A stretch of 64,000 nt of DNA from Ruminococcus flavefaciens ND2009. Lineage in GTDB: Bacteria; Bacillota; Clostridia; Oscillospirales; Ruminococcaceae. Shown piece after piece: positions 50,100 to 58,907 of this stretch; the stretch's first letter is position 1, and each line of letters begins with the position of its first letter. The stretch is from the NCBI RefSeq assembly GCF_000621785.1, contig NZ_KK211350.1, positions 18,900 to 82,899 of the forward strand. Direction: 5' to 3'. The notes beneath the pieces were generated by a model. The model was given only the letters and a program-made list of their open reading frames with translations. It did not search any database and was not told the origin of the DNA. A program made the translations under genes and the position numbers.

Positions 50100-51281
50100 T
50101 CAGGCTGCTGCCTTTTTTACGGCGGAGCCGATGGATGCGCTGCTGTATCTCAGTCTGCGCACCAGAATCGTCATGAGTACCAGTACCACGATGAACAGGC
50201 ACTCTATCAGCATACACTTCATAACGCCCTCGGAGCTGAATGCGTCTTCCTCGCTTATCATGCGGTTAGCCCTGACGTACCAGTACGCGGGAAGAAATCT
50301 CGCTGCGGAGAGGACTCCGTCGCTGAGTATCTCCATGGGCACGAACACGCCGCAGAAGAAGCTCATTCCCAGTCCCAGAACCTGTGTGATAAGGTTGAGG
50401 ATATTGTCCTTTGGCTCGAAGCTGGCTATGAATACCGCAAGAGCTGCTACGACCATGGAGAATATGAAGCTGTTGAGCACTGCAAGCCACGCTCTGCCTG
50501 TGTACATCTCCTTATTGAAGACAGTTCCCGCAACCATGAATATGAGCCATATAAACAGCACGAACAGGAAGCTTCCGAAAAAGAGCTGGAAGGTGTACTT
50601 TGAGTTTTTCAGGCATGAGCAGTTCGTGCGGTAGCGTATGTCCTTCTTGTTCATGGTCACCAGAACAAGACTGACTATGCTGATAATTACGGAGATGAGT
50701 ATGTAAGGCATGAACTCGAAGTACTGTGCGAAGTCCACGCTGAAGTGAGAGTCGCCCCCCTTGTCAACTCTCAGCATCTCTACCTCTGTCTCCTGAGACA
50801 TTGCCGCCTCTGTGGCGGAGACAGCTTCCTCAAGGCTCTTTCCCATGGCAAGGTATGCCTTTACGGAGCCTGTGTACTCGTCGAGCATCTTGCTCATATA
50901 GACCACGGAATAGCTCTCGTCCATGTGATAGCTGCCGAAAAGCTCAGCCGTTTCCCCTGCGGCAAGCCTTTCTGCATAGCCCTTGTTGATGATGAGTGCG
51001 TAGTTCACTGTCTTGTAGTACAGCGAATCGGTGATGGTGTCCCTGTTATTATCTATTTCAACTATATCATTGTGCTTTCCGATGAATTCCGTAAGTGCGC
51101 GGCTCTCGGGAGTGTCGTCCTCGTCGAATACGCATACCTTCAGCCTGTTCATCTCGAACTTGTTGTCCTTGGTGGACTGGCTGGTGACAAATGCGGATAT
51201 TGCAAGGAATATGATTATGTATATCATGGCTGAGGGGATCCTGCTCCTCATTACCTTGAACATGGTCTTAAACACTTGCAT
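50100..51281 (-). CDS. ABC-2 type transporter permease 1
   Basis: 393 residues. One N-terminal helix (about 18-35), a large external loop (40-190) and five C-terminal helices (195-375), the plan of YhgE/ABC-2 family exporters. Ends in SAVKKAAA. Partner of the permease and ATPase genes just upstream; start overlaps the end of permease 2 by 14 bases. As the exporter lies between the biosynthetic run and the sensor genes, its cargo is likely the cluster product or a toxic lipid it resists. RBS GGAGGAAG. Confidence 0.9.
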   Translation of the reverse strand: MQVFKTMFKVMRSRIPSAMIYIIIFLAISAFVTSQSTKDNKFEMNRLKVCVFDEDDTPESRALTEFIGKHNDIVEIDNNRDTITDSLYYKTVNYALIINKGYAERLAAGETAELFGSYHMDESYSVVYMSKMLDEYTGSVKAYLAMGKSLEEAVSATEAAMSQETEVEMLRVDKGGDSHFSVDFAQYFEFMPYILISVIISIVSLVLVTMNKKDIRYRTNCSCLKNSKYTFQLFFGSFLFVLFIWLIFMVAGTVFNKEMYTGRAWLAVLNSFIFSMVVAALAVFIASFEPKDNILNLITQVLGLGMSFFCGVFVPMEILSDGVLSAARFLPAYWYVRANRMISEEDAFSSEGVMKCMLIECLFIVVLVLMTILVRRLRYSSASIGSAVKKAAA

Positions 51282-52401
51282 ACTTCTTCCTCCTTGATAT
51301 GATAAAGCCGAGCATTATGAATACAACGGTTATGACTGCCATTGTTATGAGCTTTGTGATAAAGCGTGTGTAGTCCTCGTCGATATTGAGGCAGTAGAAG
51401 CTGTCGGAAACTACCGCAGCAGGATTTATATCGTTGAACCATGGAGCCTTCTGAGCTATGGTGCCTTTAAGGTCTCCCACCATGAGTCCGCTGAGGAAGC
51501 ACAGCAGCATTGATGCCGACATGAGTACCGCTGTCTTTGTCTTCTGGCTCATGTGGCTCACAGAGCCTACGAAGAAGCCGAAGGATACACCCATTATGCC
51601 GCCCAGTATAGCCGCAGGATATACAAGAGGCAGTCTGTCGCCGAAGTCCACCTTCAGCACGAACGCAAGAAATGTGACACACAGCAGCATACATATCGTC
51701 TGCAATATGAAGCTTCCCGTAAGGCAGGCAAGAATGGTCACCAGCTTGGGTGCGGGCGAGCAGTTGTTCCTTGCTCCGAGAGCGGAGAGATTTGCCTGAT
51801 TCTGCATAGTAACGTGCATTCCCGTCATACAGCCGAACAATGCCACCATGGCGATGAGGTTGTAGAAATACTGTATGTACATATCGGGATTGCCCTGTGT
51901 GAGTGGTATCTCCCTGCACGATGATACCGTGCCGCTCATAAGTGAGGATATTATCTCCTGTGCCTTTTCGGGAGAGGTCTGTATTGCATCCATTGCTATC
52001 TTCTCGCGGAGTGTGTACTGCTCCACGAAGGATTTCAGCATGGTCTGGGAAAGTCCCTTCTGCTTTACCGTCAGCCCCAGCTTGTCTGCGGAGCTTATTA
52101 TGCCCTCAACATCGCCGCTGTCCAGGAGCTCCTCAGCCTTTGCCCTGTCGGCGTAGGTGACCTTCAGGAATGGCTCATCGGCGCTCTCTATCCCATCAAG
52201 CACCTGTCTGAATGCAGGGTTCTCGTTCTCCTCCACCACCGCAACGGGTATGGCACTGAACTTCTCGGTCTTGTTGTAAACGCTTCCGAAGGCTATCTTG
52301 AAGAAAGTGCCGAGAACTATGGGAAAGACCATGAGCCAGATGATGAGGTCCTTTGTGCGGACACCGTTTTTCAGCTCGTATTTCAGTATGTGCAGGAACA
52401 T
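51268..52401 (-). CDS. ABC-2 type transporter permease 2
   Basis: 377 residues with the same plan as permease 1: helix near 20-40, external loop (50-180), then five helices. The two permeases would form a heterodimer. The ATG at 52401 has AAGGAGG 6 bases upstream; it sits 2 bases after the ATPase gene. Ends in RRKKYASV. Confidence 0.9.
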   Translation of the reverse strand: MFLHILKYELKNGVRTKDLIIWLMVFPIVLGTFFKIAFGSVYNKTEKFSAIPVAVVEENENPAFRQVLDGIESADEPFLKVTYADRAKAEELLDSGDVEGIISSADKLGLTVKQKGLSQTMLKSFVEQYTLREKIAMDAIQTSPEKAQEIISSLMSGTVSSCREIPLTQGNPDMYIQYFYNLIAMVALFGCMTGMHVTMQNQANLSALGARNNCSPAPKLVTILACLTGSFILQTICMLLCVTFLAFVLKVDFGDRLPLVYPAAILGGIMGVSFGFFVGSVSHMSQKTKTAVLMSASMLLCFLSGLMVGDLKGTIAQKAPWFNDINPAAVVSDSFYCLNIDEDYTRFITKLITMAVITVVFIMLGFIISRRKKYASV

Positions 52402-52403
52402 TG

Positions 52404-53354
52404 TCAATCCTCCTTGTCTCTGAGAGCCTTGCCCGTTATCTCAAGGAACACATCGTTGAGTGTGGGGAGCTCTGTGTATACTCTGCCGAAGCTGAGCTCT
52501 CGCTTCTGGAGCACATCGAGCACTCTTATAAGGTTGTGCTTGCCGCCAGAGCAGCTGATGACGAGCTTGCTGTCCTCAAAGCTCACATCGTAAACGTGTG
52601 GCAGTCCCGATACCTCCCTGCGGACATCATCGGGGAGCTCAAGTATCTCTATGGTAATGGTCTCGGTGTTCTTTATCATGCGCTTCAGCTCGTCCTTGGT
52701 GCCCTCTGCCACCTTTCTGCCCTTGTCCATGATGGCGATGCGGGTGCATATCTGCTCTACCTCCTCCATGTAGTGGGAGGTATATATGACTGTTGCGCCG
52801 TTTCGGTTGAGCTCCTGTATGCCCTCAAGTATGCGGTTACGGCTCTGGGGGTCAACGGCGACTGTGGGCTCGTCAAGGATTATGAGCTTCGGCTTGTGGG
52901 CAATGCCGCAGGCGATATTGAGTCTGCGGAGAAGTCCGCCGGACAGCTTCTTGGGATAGAACTTGCGGAAGTCCTCAAGTCCCACGAACTTTATAGCCTC
53001 CTCCACACACTGCTTTCTCTTTGCCTTGTCGGTGATGTAGAGTCCGCAGAAGTAGTCGATGTTCTCATACACGGTCAGCTCATCAAAAACTGCCACATTC
53101 TGCATGATAACGCCTATCTCCTTCTTTATGTCATAGCTGACGGGGGTCATCTTCTTTCCGAATATCTCTATCTCGCCCTTGTCGAAGGCGAGAAGCGACA
53201 GCAGACAGTTTATTGTAGTGGTCTTGCCGGAGCCGTTGGGTCCCAGAAGTCCGAAGACCTCTCCCTCCTTTATCTCAAGACTGAAGTGGTCCAGGGCGAT
53301 GAGGTCGCCGTAGCGCTTAACCAGGTCATTTATCTTAACAACGTTCTTTTCCAT
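52404..53354 (-). CDS. ABC transporter ATP-binding protein
   Basis: 316 residues. Walker A LLGPNGSGKTTT (about 36-47), Q-loop MQNV, signature KLSGGLLRRL (usual LSGGQ with the Q replaced by L), Walker B LIILDEPTVAVDP, H-loop TSHYMEE. The C-terminal 90 residues form the regulatory extension of DrrA/CcmA-type drug or lipid exporter ATPases. RBS GGGAGG precedes ATG at 53354. Confidence 0.95.
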   Translation of the reverse strand: MEKNVVKINDLVKRYGDLIALDHFSLEIKEGEVFGLLGPNGSGKTTTINCLLSLLAFDKGEIEIFGKKMTPVSYDIKKEIGVIMQNVAVFDELTVYENIDYFCGLYITDKAKRKQCVEEAIKFVGLEDFRKFYPKKLSGGLLRRLNIACGIAHKPKLIILDEPTVAVDPQSRNRILEGIQELNRNGATVIYTSHYMEEVEQICTRIAIMDKGRKVAEGTKDELKRMIKNTETITIEILELPDDVRREVSGLPHVYDVSFEDSKLVISCSGGKHNLIRVLDVLQKRELSFGRVYTELPTLNDVFLEITGKALRDKED

Positions 53355-53389
53355 ATCGGATTCCTCCCTTTGTGTTTTTCACTGTCCTT

Positions 53390-53395
53390 ATTATA
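53390..53395 (-). promoter_or_regulatory. -10 element of the ABC exporter operon
   Basis: TATAAT on the minus strand with no good -35 at 17 bp (TACAAA), as expected for an activator-dependent promoter; the palindromic operators begin about 50 bases upstream. Confidence 0.5.
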
Positions 53396-53441
53396 CCTCA
53401 GAAAAGTCCCCTTTTGTAGTGTCCCCAGTCAGTTTCGGAAA

Positions 53442-53476
53442 TGACATTTGTCACATTTTCATCCTTGCAAATGTCA
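53442..53476. promoter_or_regulatory. Palindromic operator region shared by exporter and two-component genes
   Basis: TGACATTTG (53442-53450) and CAAATGTCA (53468-53476) form a 9-bp inverted repeat 17 bp apart; the first arm is itself in a perfect palindrome, TGACATTTGTCA. TTGCAAAT follows directly and overlaps the -35 of the sensor promoter. A likely binding site of the adjacent LuxR-type regulator. Confidence 0.55.
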
Positions 53477-53477
53477 C

Positions 53478-53506
53478 TTGCAAATACTTCCATGCCGTGA
53501 TATAAT
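53478..53506 (+). promoter_or_regulatory. Promoter of the two-component genes
   Basis: TTGCAA - 17 bp - TATAAT with TGA before the -10, abutting the operator. A CCCGAAC/GTTCGGG hairpin is in the leader. Confidence 0.65.
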
Positions 53507-53572
53507 TAATGTATTGTCCCGAACTGAGTTCGGGGAGCAAATATAATCATAATAATCGGAGAGGTGAGCGTT

Positions 53573-53606
53573 CTGACTTTAAACTGTAAACTCTCAACTC
53601 TCAACT
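53573..53606. repeat. Short dispersed repeat, copy 2
   Basis: CTGACTTTAAACTGTAAACTC then TCAACTCTCAACT; an expanded version of the copy at 50076-50096. Confidence 0.5.
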
Positions 53607-53627
53607 ACATATAAAGGTGGTGTGAGA

Positions 53628-54689
53628 TTGAACCGACTTATAGACAAGCTGGCTATACTGCTCATATGTCTGATGAGCCTGATCATGGCTGACAGCTTTA
53701 CGGCTCCCGTCATTATAATACTGGCAGCAATTGCAGTCTCCACCGCGGTACAGCTGCTGACGGGCACTGTGGCGGCGGCTGTGCTCATAGCAGGCTTCTC
53801 ACTGCTCTGCGGAGCATTCCCCGTCACCCTCTGCACCATGCCACTGCTCCTCTATGACGCGCTGTGGGAGAAGAAATGGTGGCTTACCGCCCCTGCGGCT
53901 CTGGCTCTCATAAAGCTCAGCAGTCTCACCGCGGGACAGATAATGATAACCCTTGCAGCCGCTGCGGTGGCTGTCATAATATACATAAGAGTATCGGGTC
54001 TGGAGCAGACCGTCACCAAGCTCACCGACCTCCGCGATGAGGTGGCAGGCAAGAACCAGCAGCTGGCTCAGCAGAATATACTCCTCGCCGAGGCTCAGGA
54101 CAACGAGATACACCTCGCCACACTGAAAGAGCGAAACCGTATCGCCCGTGAGATACATGACAATGTGGGGCATATGCTCACACGCTCCCTGCTCCAGTCG
54201 GGAGCCCTCATCGTCATCAACAAGGACGAGCAGCTCCGCGAGCCCCTGGAAAGTCTCCGCGACACCCTTGACTCCGCTATGACAAGCATAAGGGCAAGCG
54301 TCCACGACCTCCACGATGACTCCATAGACCTGAAAAAGGTGGTGGAGGACAGCCTCAAGTCAGTGGAGGGCAAGTTCACCGTCTCCTTCGACTGCGACGT
54401 CAGCGAATACCTGGCAGGCAATATAAAGCTGTGTATCATCGGCGTCATCAAGGAAGGACTATCCAACGCCGTGAAGCACTCAAACGGAGACAGCATAAAG
54501 CTCATAGTCCGCGAGCATCCCGCCTTCTGCCAGCTGGTGATGGAGGACAACGGAAGCTGCTCGGAGATAAAGGAAAGCGGCATAGGTCTCAAGAATATGC
54601 GTGACCGTGCAGCCGCTCTGGGAGGAAGGATAAGCTTCACACCCTCACCCGAGGGCTTCAGGATATTCATGTCCATTCCCAAATCATAG
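53628..54689 (+). CDS. Sensor histidine kinase, LiaS/NarX-like
   Basis: About 353 residues. Five or six tightly packed N-terminal membrane segments (1-120) without a sizeable external loop, a coiled coil (128-170), HisKA_3 domain with phospho-His in AREIHDNVGH (about 185) and an HATPase_c domain with N-box EGLSNAVKHS and GIGLKNMRDRA. An intramembrane-sensing design typical of kinases that respond to envelope stress. Start is TTG at 53628 behind AGGTGG; GTG at 53622 is possible but lies against the RBS. The response regulator follows 19 bases later. Confidence 0.92.
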   Translation: MNRLIDKLAILLICLMSLIMADSFTAPVIIILAAIAVSTAVQLLTGTVAAAVLIAGFSLLCGAFPVTLCTMPLLLYDALWEKKWWLTAPAALALIKLSSLTAGQIMITLAAAAVAVIIYIRVSGLEQTVTKLTDLRDEVAGKNQQLAQQNILLAEAQDNEIHLATLKERNRIAREIHDNVGHMLTRSLLQSGALIVINKDEQLREPLESLRDTLDSAMTSIRASVHDLHDDSIDLKKVVEDSLKSVEGKFTVSFDCDVSEYLAGNIKLCIIGVIKEGLSNAVKHSNGDSIKLIVREHPAFCQLVMEDNGSCSEIKESGIGLKNMRDRAAALGGRISFTPSPEGFRIFMSIPKS

Positions 54690-54708
54690 ACAGCAGAGAG
54701 GAGTTATT

Positions 54709-55335
54709 ATGAACATCGTAGTTATAGATGACGACAAGCTGGTGGCTTTGTCGCTGAAAACCATTCTGGAGAGTACGGGAAAGGTCACCGTGGCTGCCAT
54801 GGGCTCTGACGGGGCCGAGGCACCTGAGCTCTACCGCACCCACAAGCCCGACGTCATGCTCATGGATATACGCATGGAGGGCATGACGGGTCTTGAGGCA
54901 GGAGAGCTGATACTGAGAGAGTTCCCCGAGGCAAGGATACTCTATCTCACCACCTTCTCCGATGATGAATACATAGTAAAAGCCCTCAGCATGGGAGCCA
55001 AGGGCTATATACTCAAACAGGATTTCGAGGGTATCGTCCCTGCTCTTGAAGCCGTCATGGGCGGTCAGAGCGTGTTCGGAGACCAGATAATCACCAAGCT
55101 CCCCGAGCTCATGAAGCCCAAGGACAAATTCGACTTCGCCGCCCACGGCATAAGCGACAAGGAGCGTGAGATAATGGAGCTGGTGGCAAAGGGTCTCAGC
55201 AACAAGGAGATAGCAGGAGAGCTGTTCCTGGGCGAGGGAACGGTGCGAAACTATATAAGCAACCTCCTGGACAAGCTTATGCTCCGTGACAGGACACAGC
55301 TTGCGGTGTACTACTACACCGAGGTAAGAAACTGA
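54709..55335 (+). CDS. LuxR/NarL-family response regulator
   Basis: 208 residues: receiver domain (1-120) with acidic pocket IDDDK, phospho-Asp in PDVMLMDIRMEG (about 54), Thr and Lys positions LTTF and LKQD; C-terminal LuxR HTH (about 145-205; SDKEREIMELVAKGLSNKEIAG, EGTVRNYISNLLDKL). Expected to act with the kinase, and by position on the operators at 53442-53476 to control the exporter and its own genes. Confidence 0.95.
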   Translation: MNIVVIDDDKLVALSLKTILESTGKVTVAAMGSDGAEAPELYRTHKPDVMLMDIRMEGMTGLEAGELILREFPEARILYLTTFSDDEYIVKALSMGAKGYILKQDFEGIVPALEAVMGGQSVFGDQIITKLPELMKPKDKFDFAAHGISDKEREIMELVAKGLSNKEIAGELFLGEGTVRNYISNLLDKLMLRDRTQLAVYYYTEVRN

Positions 55336-55349
55336 ATATAAACGAAAGA

Positions 55350-55377
55350 GGGCTGCACAACATCTGTGCAGCCCTTT
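55350..55377. terminator. Bidirectional terminator between response regulator and CotH-like gene
   Basis: GGGCTGCACA / TGTGCAGCCC with a 5-base loop, T3 on the plus strand; serves two converging genes. Confidence 0.75.
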
Positions 55378-55384
55378 CCGGTAA

Positions 55385-58300
55385 TTAATCGAGTGAGGTG
55401 AGCTTTCCAAGGAGATATTCCTGAATTTTCAGTGCGTCGTTGGAGGTGAGTCCGGGTGTGGACTTGTCAACGTCGCCGTTCTTTGAGCCCTGTTCGGTCA
55501 TGTGCTTCTCGGCATTGCCCTTTGTGCCGTACTTGTCGGGGTTTGCAAGAGACTGCATTATGAGTACAGCGTCTGCAAGCTCTACCTTTCCGTCACAGTT
55601 GGTATCGCCGTAAACAACGTTGCCGACGGGAGCTGTTGTGGTAGTTGTAGTTGTTGTTACTACGGGAGCTGTTGTTGTAGTGGTGGTAGTCTGAGGAGCA
55701 GGTGAACCGCCTGCGGCATAGACTGCCTTTATGCTGACGCCCTCGCTTACGGGAACGGTGATCTCTGCGGAGCTTGTATTTGACACAGTTGCTCCTGTTA
55801 CCTCCCAGTGGTCGAAGGAGTAGCCTTCCTTAGCCTCAGCCTTTACGGTCACGGGATAGTCTGTGAAGTACTTTCCGGTCCATGTGCTGAGTGAGTCGTC
55901 AAGGTTGATGGTGTTGAACTTTATCGAGCCCTTTGAGCCGTCATTGTTTACGGTAACTGATGCAAGGCTGCCCTGGAGACCCATGTAGCTCTTCATCTGA
56001 CTTGTTACGTTGCTGTATCTTGTGTTGTAGAATGTCTCAAGGAGCTGATAATCCTGATCGAAGGTCTGAGCATTGTGAGTGTTCTTCGATGAGGGGAAAC
56101 GCTCATAGGTATCAACTATCTGCTGCTTGAAGCCCTTGTAGTAGTTGATAGCAGCTGTGGTCTTCTTTGTATCGAAGTTATAGTTTGCAAGGTCCATGAA
56201 TGTCAGCTCGAACTGCTTCTTGAACTCTGCATTCTTCATCAGTGAGGTGAATGAGCCGCTGAGTCCGCCTCCGCCCATACCGAAGCCGAAGCCTCCGCCG
56301 CCGCCGAACTGGCTGAAGCTGTTGTAGGTAGGACCTGTCTCGCTTACCTTATCGGCAAGGTTGGCACTGTACTCGGTATCAAAGAGCACCAGACGCCACT
56401 TGCCGTCTGCATAGGGATTTTCGGGGTCTACTGTATTTGCACGCCATGCAGCAGTATTGTTGCCGGGCCAGTCATGGTTAGCCCAGTAGATCTGTGCTGC
56501 GAAGTAGTCAATATAGCTCTGCATATCAAGCTTCTCGCAGAACTGCTTATATGTAGCCTCATTGGTCATATCTGCGCTGGAGATCTGGTTGAGCAGGTTG
56601 TTCCAGTCGCTGAGGTCGGAGTCATTGCCCTCCTCAAGCTTGCCGTTCTTTACGAAGGCAACGTCGTTCTTCTTAACGCCGTAGTGTGACTTGAAATAGT
56701 CGGAGTTATACTTCTCCATAAGCTGATAGATGCCCCAGAACTCGCCGTCGATAAAGAGTATGCACTCGCTGGTAGCCTGAGTAGCCATGTTGTTTCTGTC
56801 AGCCACGAGAGCCTGGTTCACGGAGTCACGGAAATAGCCTGCCATGTTGTCGTTTCCGCCGTTTCTGATGGTGAAGCCGTCAAACTTGTCAATTACCTTG
56901 CCGTTCTTCTCCTTTGTGGACTTGCCCTCAAAGAGGTCATACTCCACCTCGCCCTTGCCGTAGTCCATACGTGCAAAGACGTTGAAGCTCTTCTGTGCCC
57001 ATGCACGGGAAGCTGCACCCTTTGTCCTGATGCCCACGTTCTGGGAAACTACGCTCTGACCGTTCTCGAAGATCTCAATATTGGCAGGACGCTCCCATTC
57101 AGCGCCCTTCTGGTTGTAGTTGGCCTGTGACATGAATGCGAAGTCGCCCATTCCGAAGCCGCCTCCGCCGAAGCCGCCGCCTCCCATATCGAAGCCGCCC
57201 CAGCCGCCTTGCTGCTGGTCGCCTTCATCTGCCATAGCCACGGGATTGCCTGCACCGCCGAAGTCAAAGTTGCCCCAGCCCTGCTGCTGACCGTCCTGCT
57301 GTCCCCATGCACCGGGGTTCCAGCCCTGCTGTCCCTGGTTGGGATCCTGCTGTCCGGGCTGCTGACCCGGCTGCTGCTGACCGCCCCAGCCGGGCATGGT
57401 CCAGGCGCCTCCGCCGTTCTGCTCGTCATATACCTTGCCCTTTACATAGATACCTTTTTCATAGTCGAAAAGGTTAGCGGGGTCGGTAACGAGAGAGATG
57501 ACCTTCATATTCTTATACTTGTCCACGTTTGTGGAGCCGATGAAGTAAGTCTTTGTGATGATCTCGCTGGTGCGTCCCTGAGCGTCAACTGCTGCCGCAC
57601 GTACTACTGCTGCCTTGAGAACGCCCTCGGCAGGAGCGAGTATATCCGTATAAGCTGTGATGTCTGTTCTTGCGCTGAGCTTGTTGGGCTCGCTGGTCAT
57701 ATCCTTTACGCTGATAGGACCTGTGTACTTTTCGGAAGCTGATGTGGGATCGCTGCCGTCAAGTGTATAGTAAACTGTTGTTCCCTCGGGAACGTCGATG
57801 GAAAGTGAGAAGCCGCTGTTATAGAAACCGCTCTCGGCAGAGAAGGAAGGTGTCCTTACTGCGTTTGAACCCTCGGGAGCTCTGTTTGCTTCCCCGGGAG
57901 TCGCTGCCAGAACGAAGTAATCTCCGCTGCCGTCGGGATACTGTCCGTAGGATGTATCCTTAGCCATATCTCCGAAGGTGATCTGTGAAGCCATACTGCC
58001 CGAAGCGTCTGTGAGAGTGAGTACCTCGCCGCTGGTGGAAAGACCGAAGGGAGCTATACTGCTGTTGGTCTCGCCTGCTGTACCGTCACAGAAGAAGATC
58101 TTTCTCTCGCCTGCCTGGAGCACTGTACCCGAGGGTATAGTGAAGCGGTAGGGAGTATCCTCCTTGTCTGTGATGCCCCAGCCGCTTATGTCAACTGCAC
58201 TGCCCGAGCCGTTGTAGAGCTCTATCCAGTCGTATAAGCCGCCGTCGGGTGCGGGGTAAGTGCTGTTCTTGGGGCAGACCTCATTGATAGTTACCGAGCC

Positions 58301-58402
58301 TGCTGCCGCTGCCTTTGGTGCGGGCATCATTCCTGCCGCACCGAGAAGGAGCGCCAGGCTCATAATGCCTGCTCCTGTTCTTTTTGCTGTTCGTCTGATC
58401 AT
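55385..58402 (-). CDS. Dockerin-bearing CotH-family protein kinase-like surface protein
   Basis: 1005 residues. Signal peptide; lamin-tail domain (about 38-150; SVTINEVCPKNSTYPAPDG, YDWIELYN, ISGWGITD); chitobiase-type beta domain (175-245; TVYYTLDGSDPTSAS); CotH domain (290-750) with NVGIRTKGAASRAWAQKSFNVF, ANHDWPGNNTAAWR and WRLVLFDTEYS, the atypical-kinase metal/catalytic motifs; InlB-type repeat (815-885; YSFDHWEV); Thr linker; C-terminal dockerin (930-1003; GDTNCDGKVELADAVL). Two Gly/Gln-rich low-complexity inserts lie in the CotH domain (about 345-425 and 715-735). The dockerin is almost the same as in ScaC. CotH kinases phosphorylate spore-coat proteins in Bacillus; cellulosomal versions have no known target. 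ATG at 58402, GGAGG upstream. Confidence 0.9.
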   Translation of the reverse strand: MIRRTAKRTGAGIMSLALLLGAAGMMPAPKAAAAGSVTINEVCPKNSTYPAPDGGLYDWIELYNGSGSAVDISGWGITDKEDTPYRFTIPSGTVLQAGERKIFFCDGTAGETNSSIAPFGLSTSGEVLTLTDASGSMASQITFGDMAKDTSYGQYPDGSGDYFVLAATPGEANRAPEGSNAVRTPSFSAESGFYNSGFSLSIDVPEGTTVYYTLDGSDPTSASEKYTGPISVKDMTSEPNKLSARTDITAYTDILAPAEGVLKAAVVRAAAVDAQGRTSEIITKTYFIGSTNVDKYKNMKVISLVTDPANLFDYEKGIYVKGKVYDEQNGGGAWTMPGWGGQQQPGQQPGQQDPNQGQQGWNPGAWGQQDGQQQGWGNFDFGGAGNPVAMADEGDQQQGGWGGFDMGGGGFGGGGFGMGDFAFMSQANYNQKGAEWERPANIEIFENGQSVVSQNVGIRTKGAASRAWAQKSFNVFARMDYGKGEVEYDLFEGKSTKEKNGKVIDKFDGFTIRNGGNDNMAGYFRDSVNQALVADRNNMATQATSECILFIDGEFWGIYQLMEKYNSDYFKSHYGVKKNDVAFVKNGKLEEGNDSDLSDWNNLLNQISSADMTNEATYKQFCEKLDMQSYIDYFAAQIYWANHDWPGNNTAAWRANTVDPENPYADGKWRLVLFDTEYSANLADKVSETGPTYNSFSQFGGGGGFGFGMGGGGLSGSFTSLMKNAEFKKQFELTFMDLANYNFDTKKTTAAINYYKGFKQQIVDTYERFPSSKNTHNAQTFDQDYQLLETFYNTRYSNVTSQMKSYMGLQGSLASVTVNNDGSKGSIKFNTINLDDSLSTWTGKYFTDYPVTVKAEAKEGYSFDHWEVTGATVSNTSSAEITVPVSEGVSIKAVYAAGGSPAPQTTTTTTTAPVVTTTTTTTTAPVGNVVYGDTNCDGKVELADAVLIMQSLANPDKYGTKGNAEKHMTEQGSKNGDVDKSTPGLTSNDALKIQEYLLGKLTSLD

Positions 58403-58476
58403 TACATATCCCTCCATATGTGATTTTCCATGTTTTTATTGAGTTTTTGCACGTTTTCCGTTCAGATCTTGTCTTA

Positions 58477-58520
58477 ATGATAATTTTTCAATCTTAAAAT
58501 AGTCTTAAAGTAATCTTAAA
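58477..58520 (-). promoter_or_regulatory. PhoB-box-like activator site and -10 of the CotH-like gene
   Basis: On the minus strand three direct repeats of YTTTAAGAYTR with an exact 11-bp period (cores at 58514-58520, 58503-58509, 58492-58498), then 10 bp to TATCAT (58477-58482). This is the geometry of promoters activated by OmpR/PhoB-family regulators. Confidence 0.5.
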
Positions 58521-58577
58521 GTTTTGTGCCTCATTTTTGCACTTGAAGTTCATTTTTTGACGATATTCCGTACTTTT

Positions 58578-58606
58578 AGTATAACAGTTTTCACAAATGG
58601 AGTCAA
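58578..58606 (-). promoter_or_regulatory. Distal promoter of the CotH-like gene
   Basis: On the minus strand TTGACT - 17 bp - TATACT, about 165 bases before the gene. Confidence 0.5.
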
Positions 58607-58807
58607 CCAAGAGAGCAAAAACTGAACAGATCATCAAAATACAGCAAAAAATGACACCAAAAGTTAAGAATATTGCCATTTGTTCCACAAAAATTACCAT
58701 AATTTCTCCTCGGTAAGGGGATTTCGCGTCCTTTGAACTGTTATTTTCTACAAAAATGGTGAGTTTTTTTCTCCACTATGCAATTCGGCGAAATTTTCGC
58801 ATTTTAC

Positions 58808-58836
58808 TTGACTATATAATGATTATATGGTATTAT
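58808..58836 (+). promoter_or_regulatory. Promoter of the sipW operon
   Basis: TTGACT - 17 bp - TATTAT; predicted start near 58843, a 65-nt leader. Bases 58607-58807 show no gene. Confidence 0.65.
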
Positions 58837-58907
58837 ATTATTACAGTAAAGATAATACTTTTTCTTTAATAAGAGTTACACTATATCATTCTCGGAAGGA
58901 GAGTGCT

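Noticed and set aside
50013..50603. 196-codon plus-strand frame after the terminators
   Set aside because: It begins inside a terminator hairpin and then lies antisense to the permease gene.
54667..55410. 247-codon minus-strand frame over the response regulator
   Set aside because: Antisense shadow of a clear LuxR-type gene; no RBS.
58827..58907. N-terminal extension of SipW from an upstream ATG
   Set aside because: The ATG lies within the promoter, upstream of the predicted transcript start; ATG 58908 has a good RBS.
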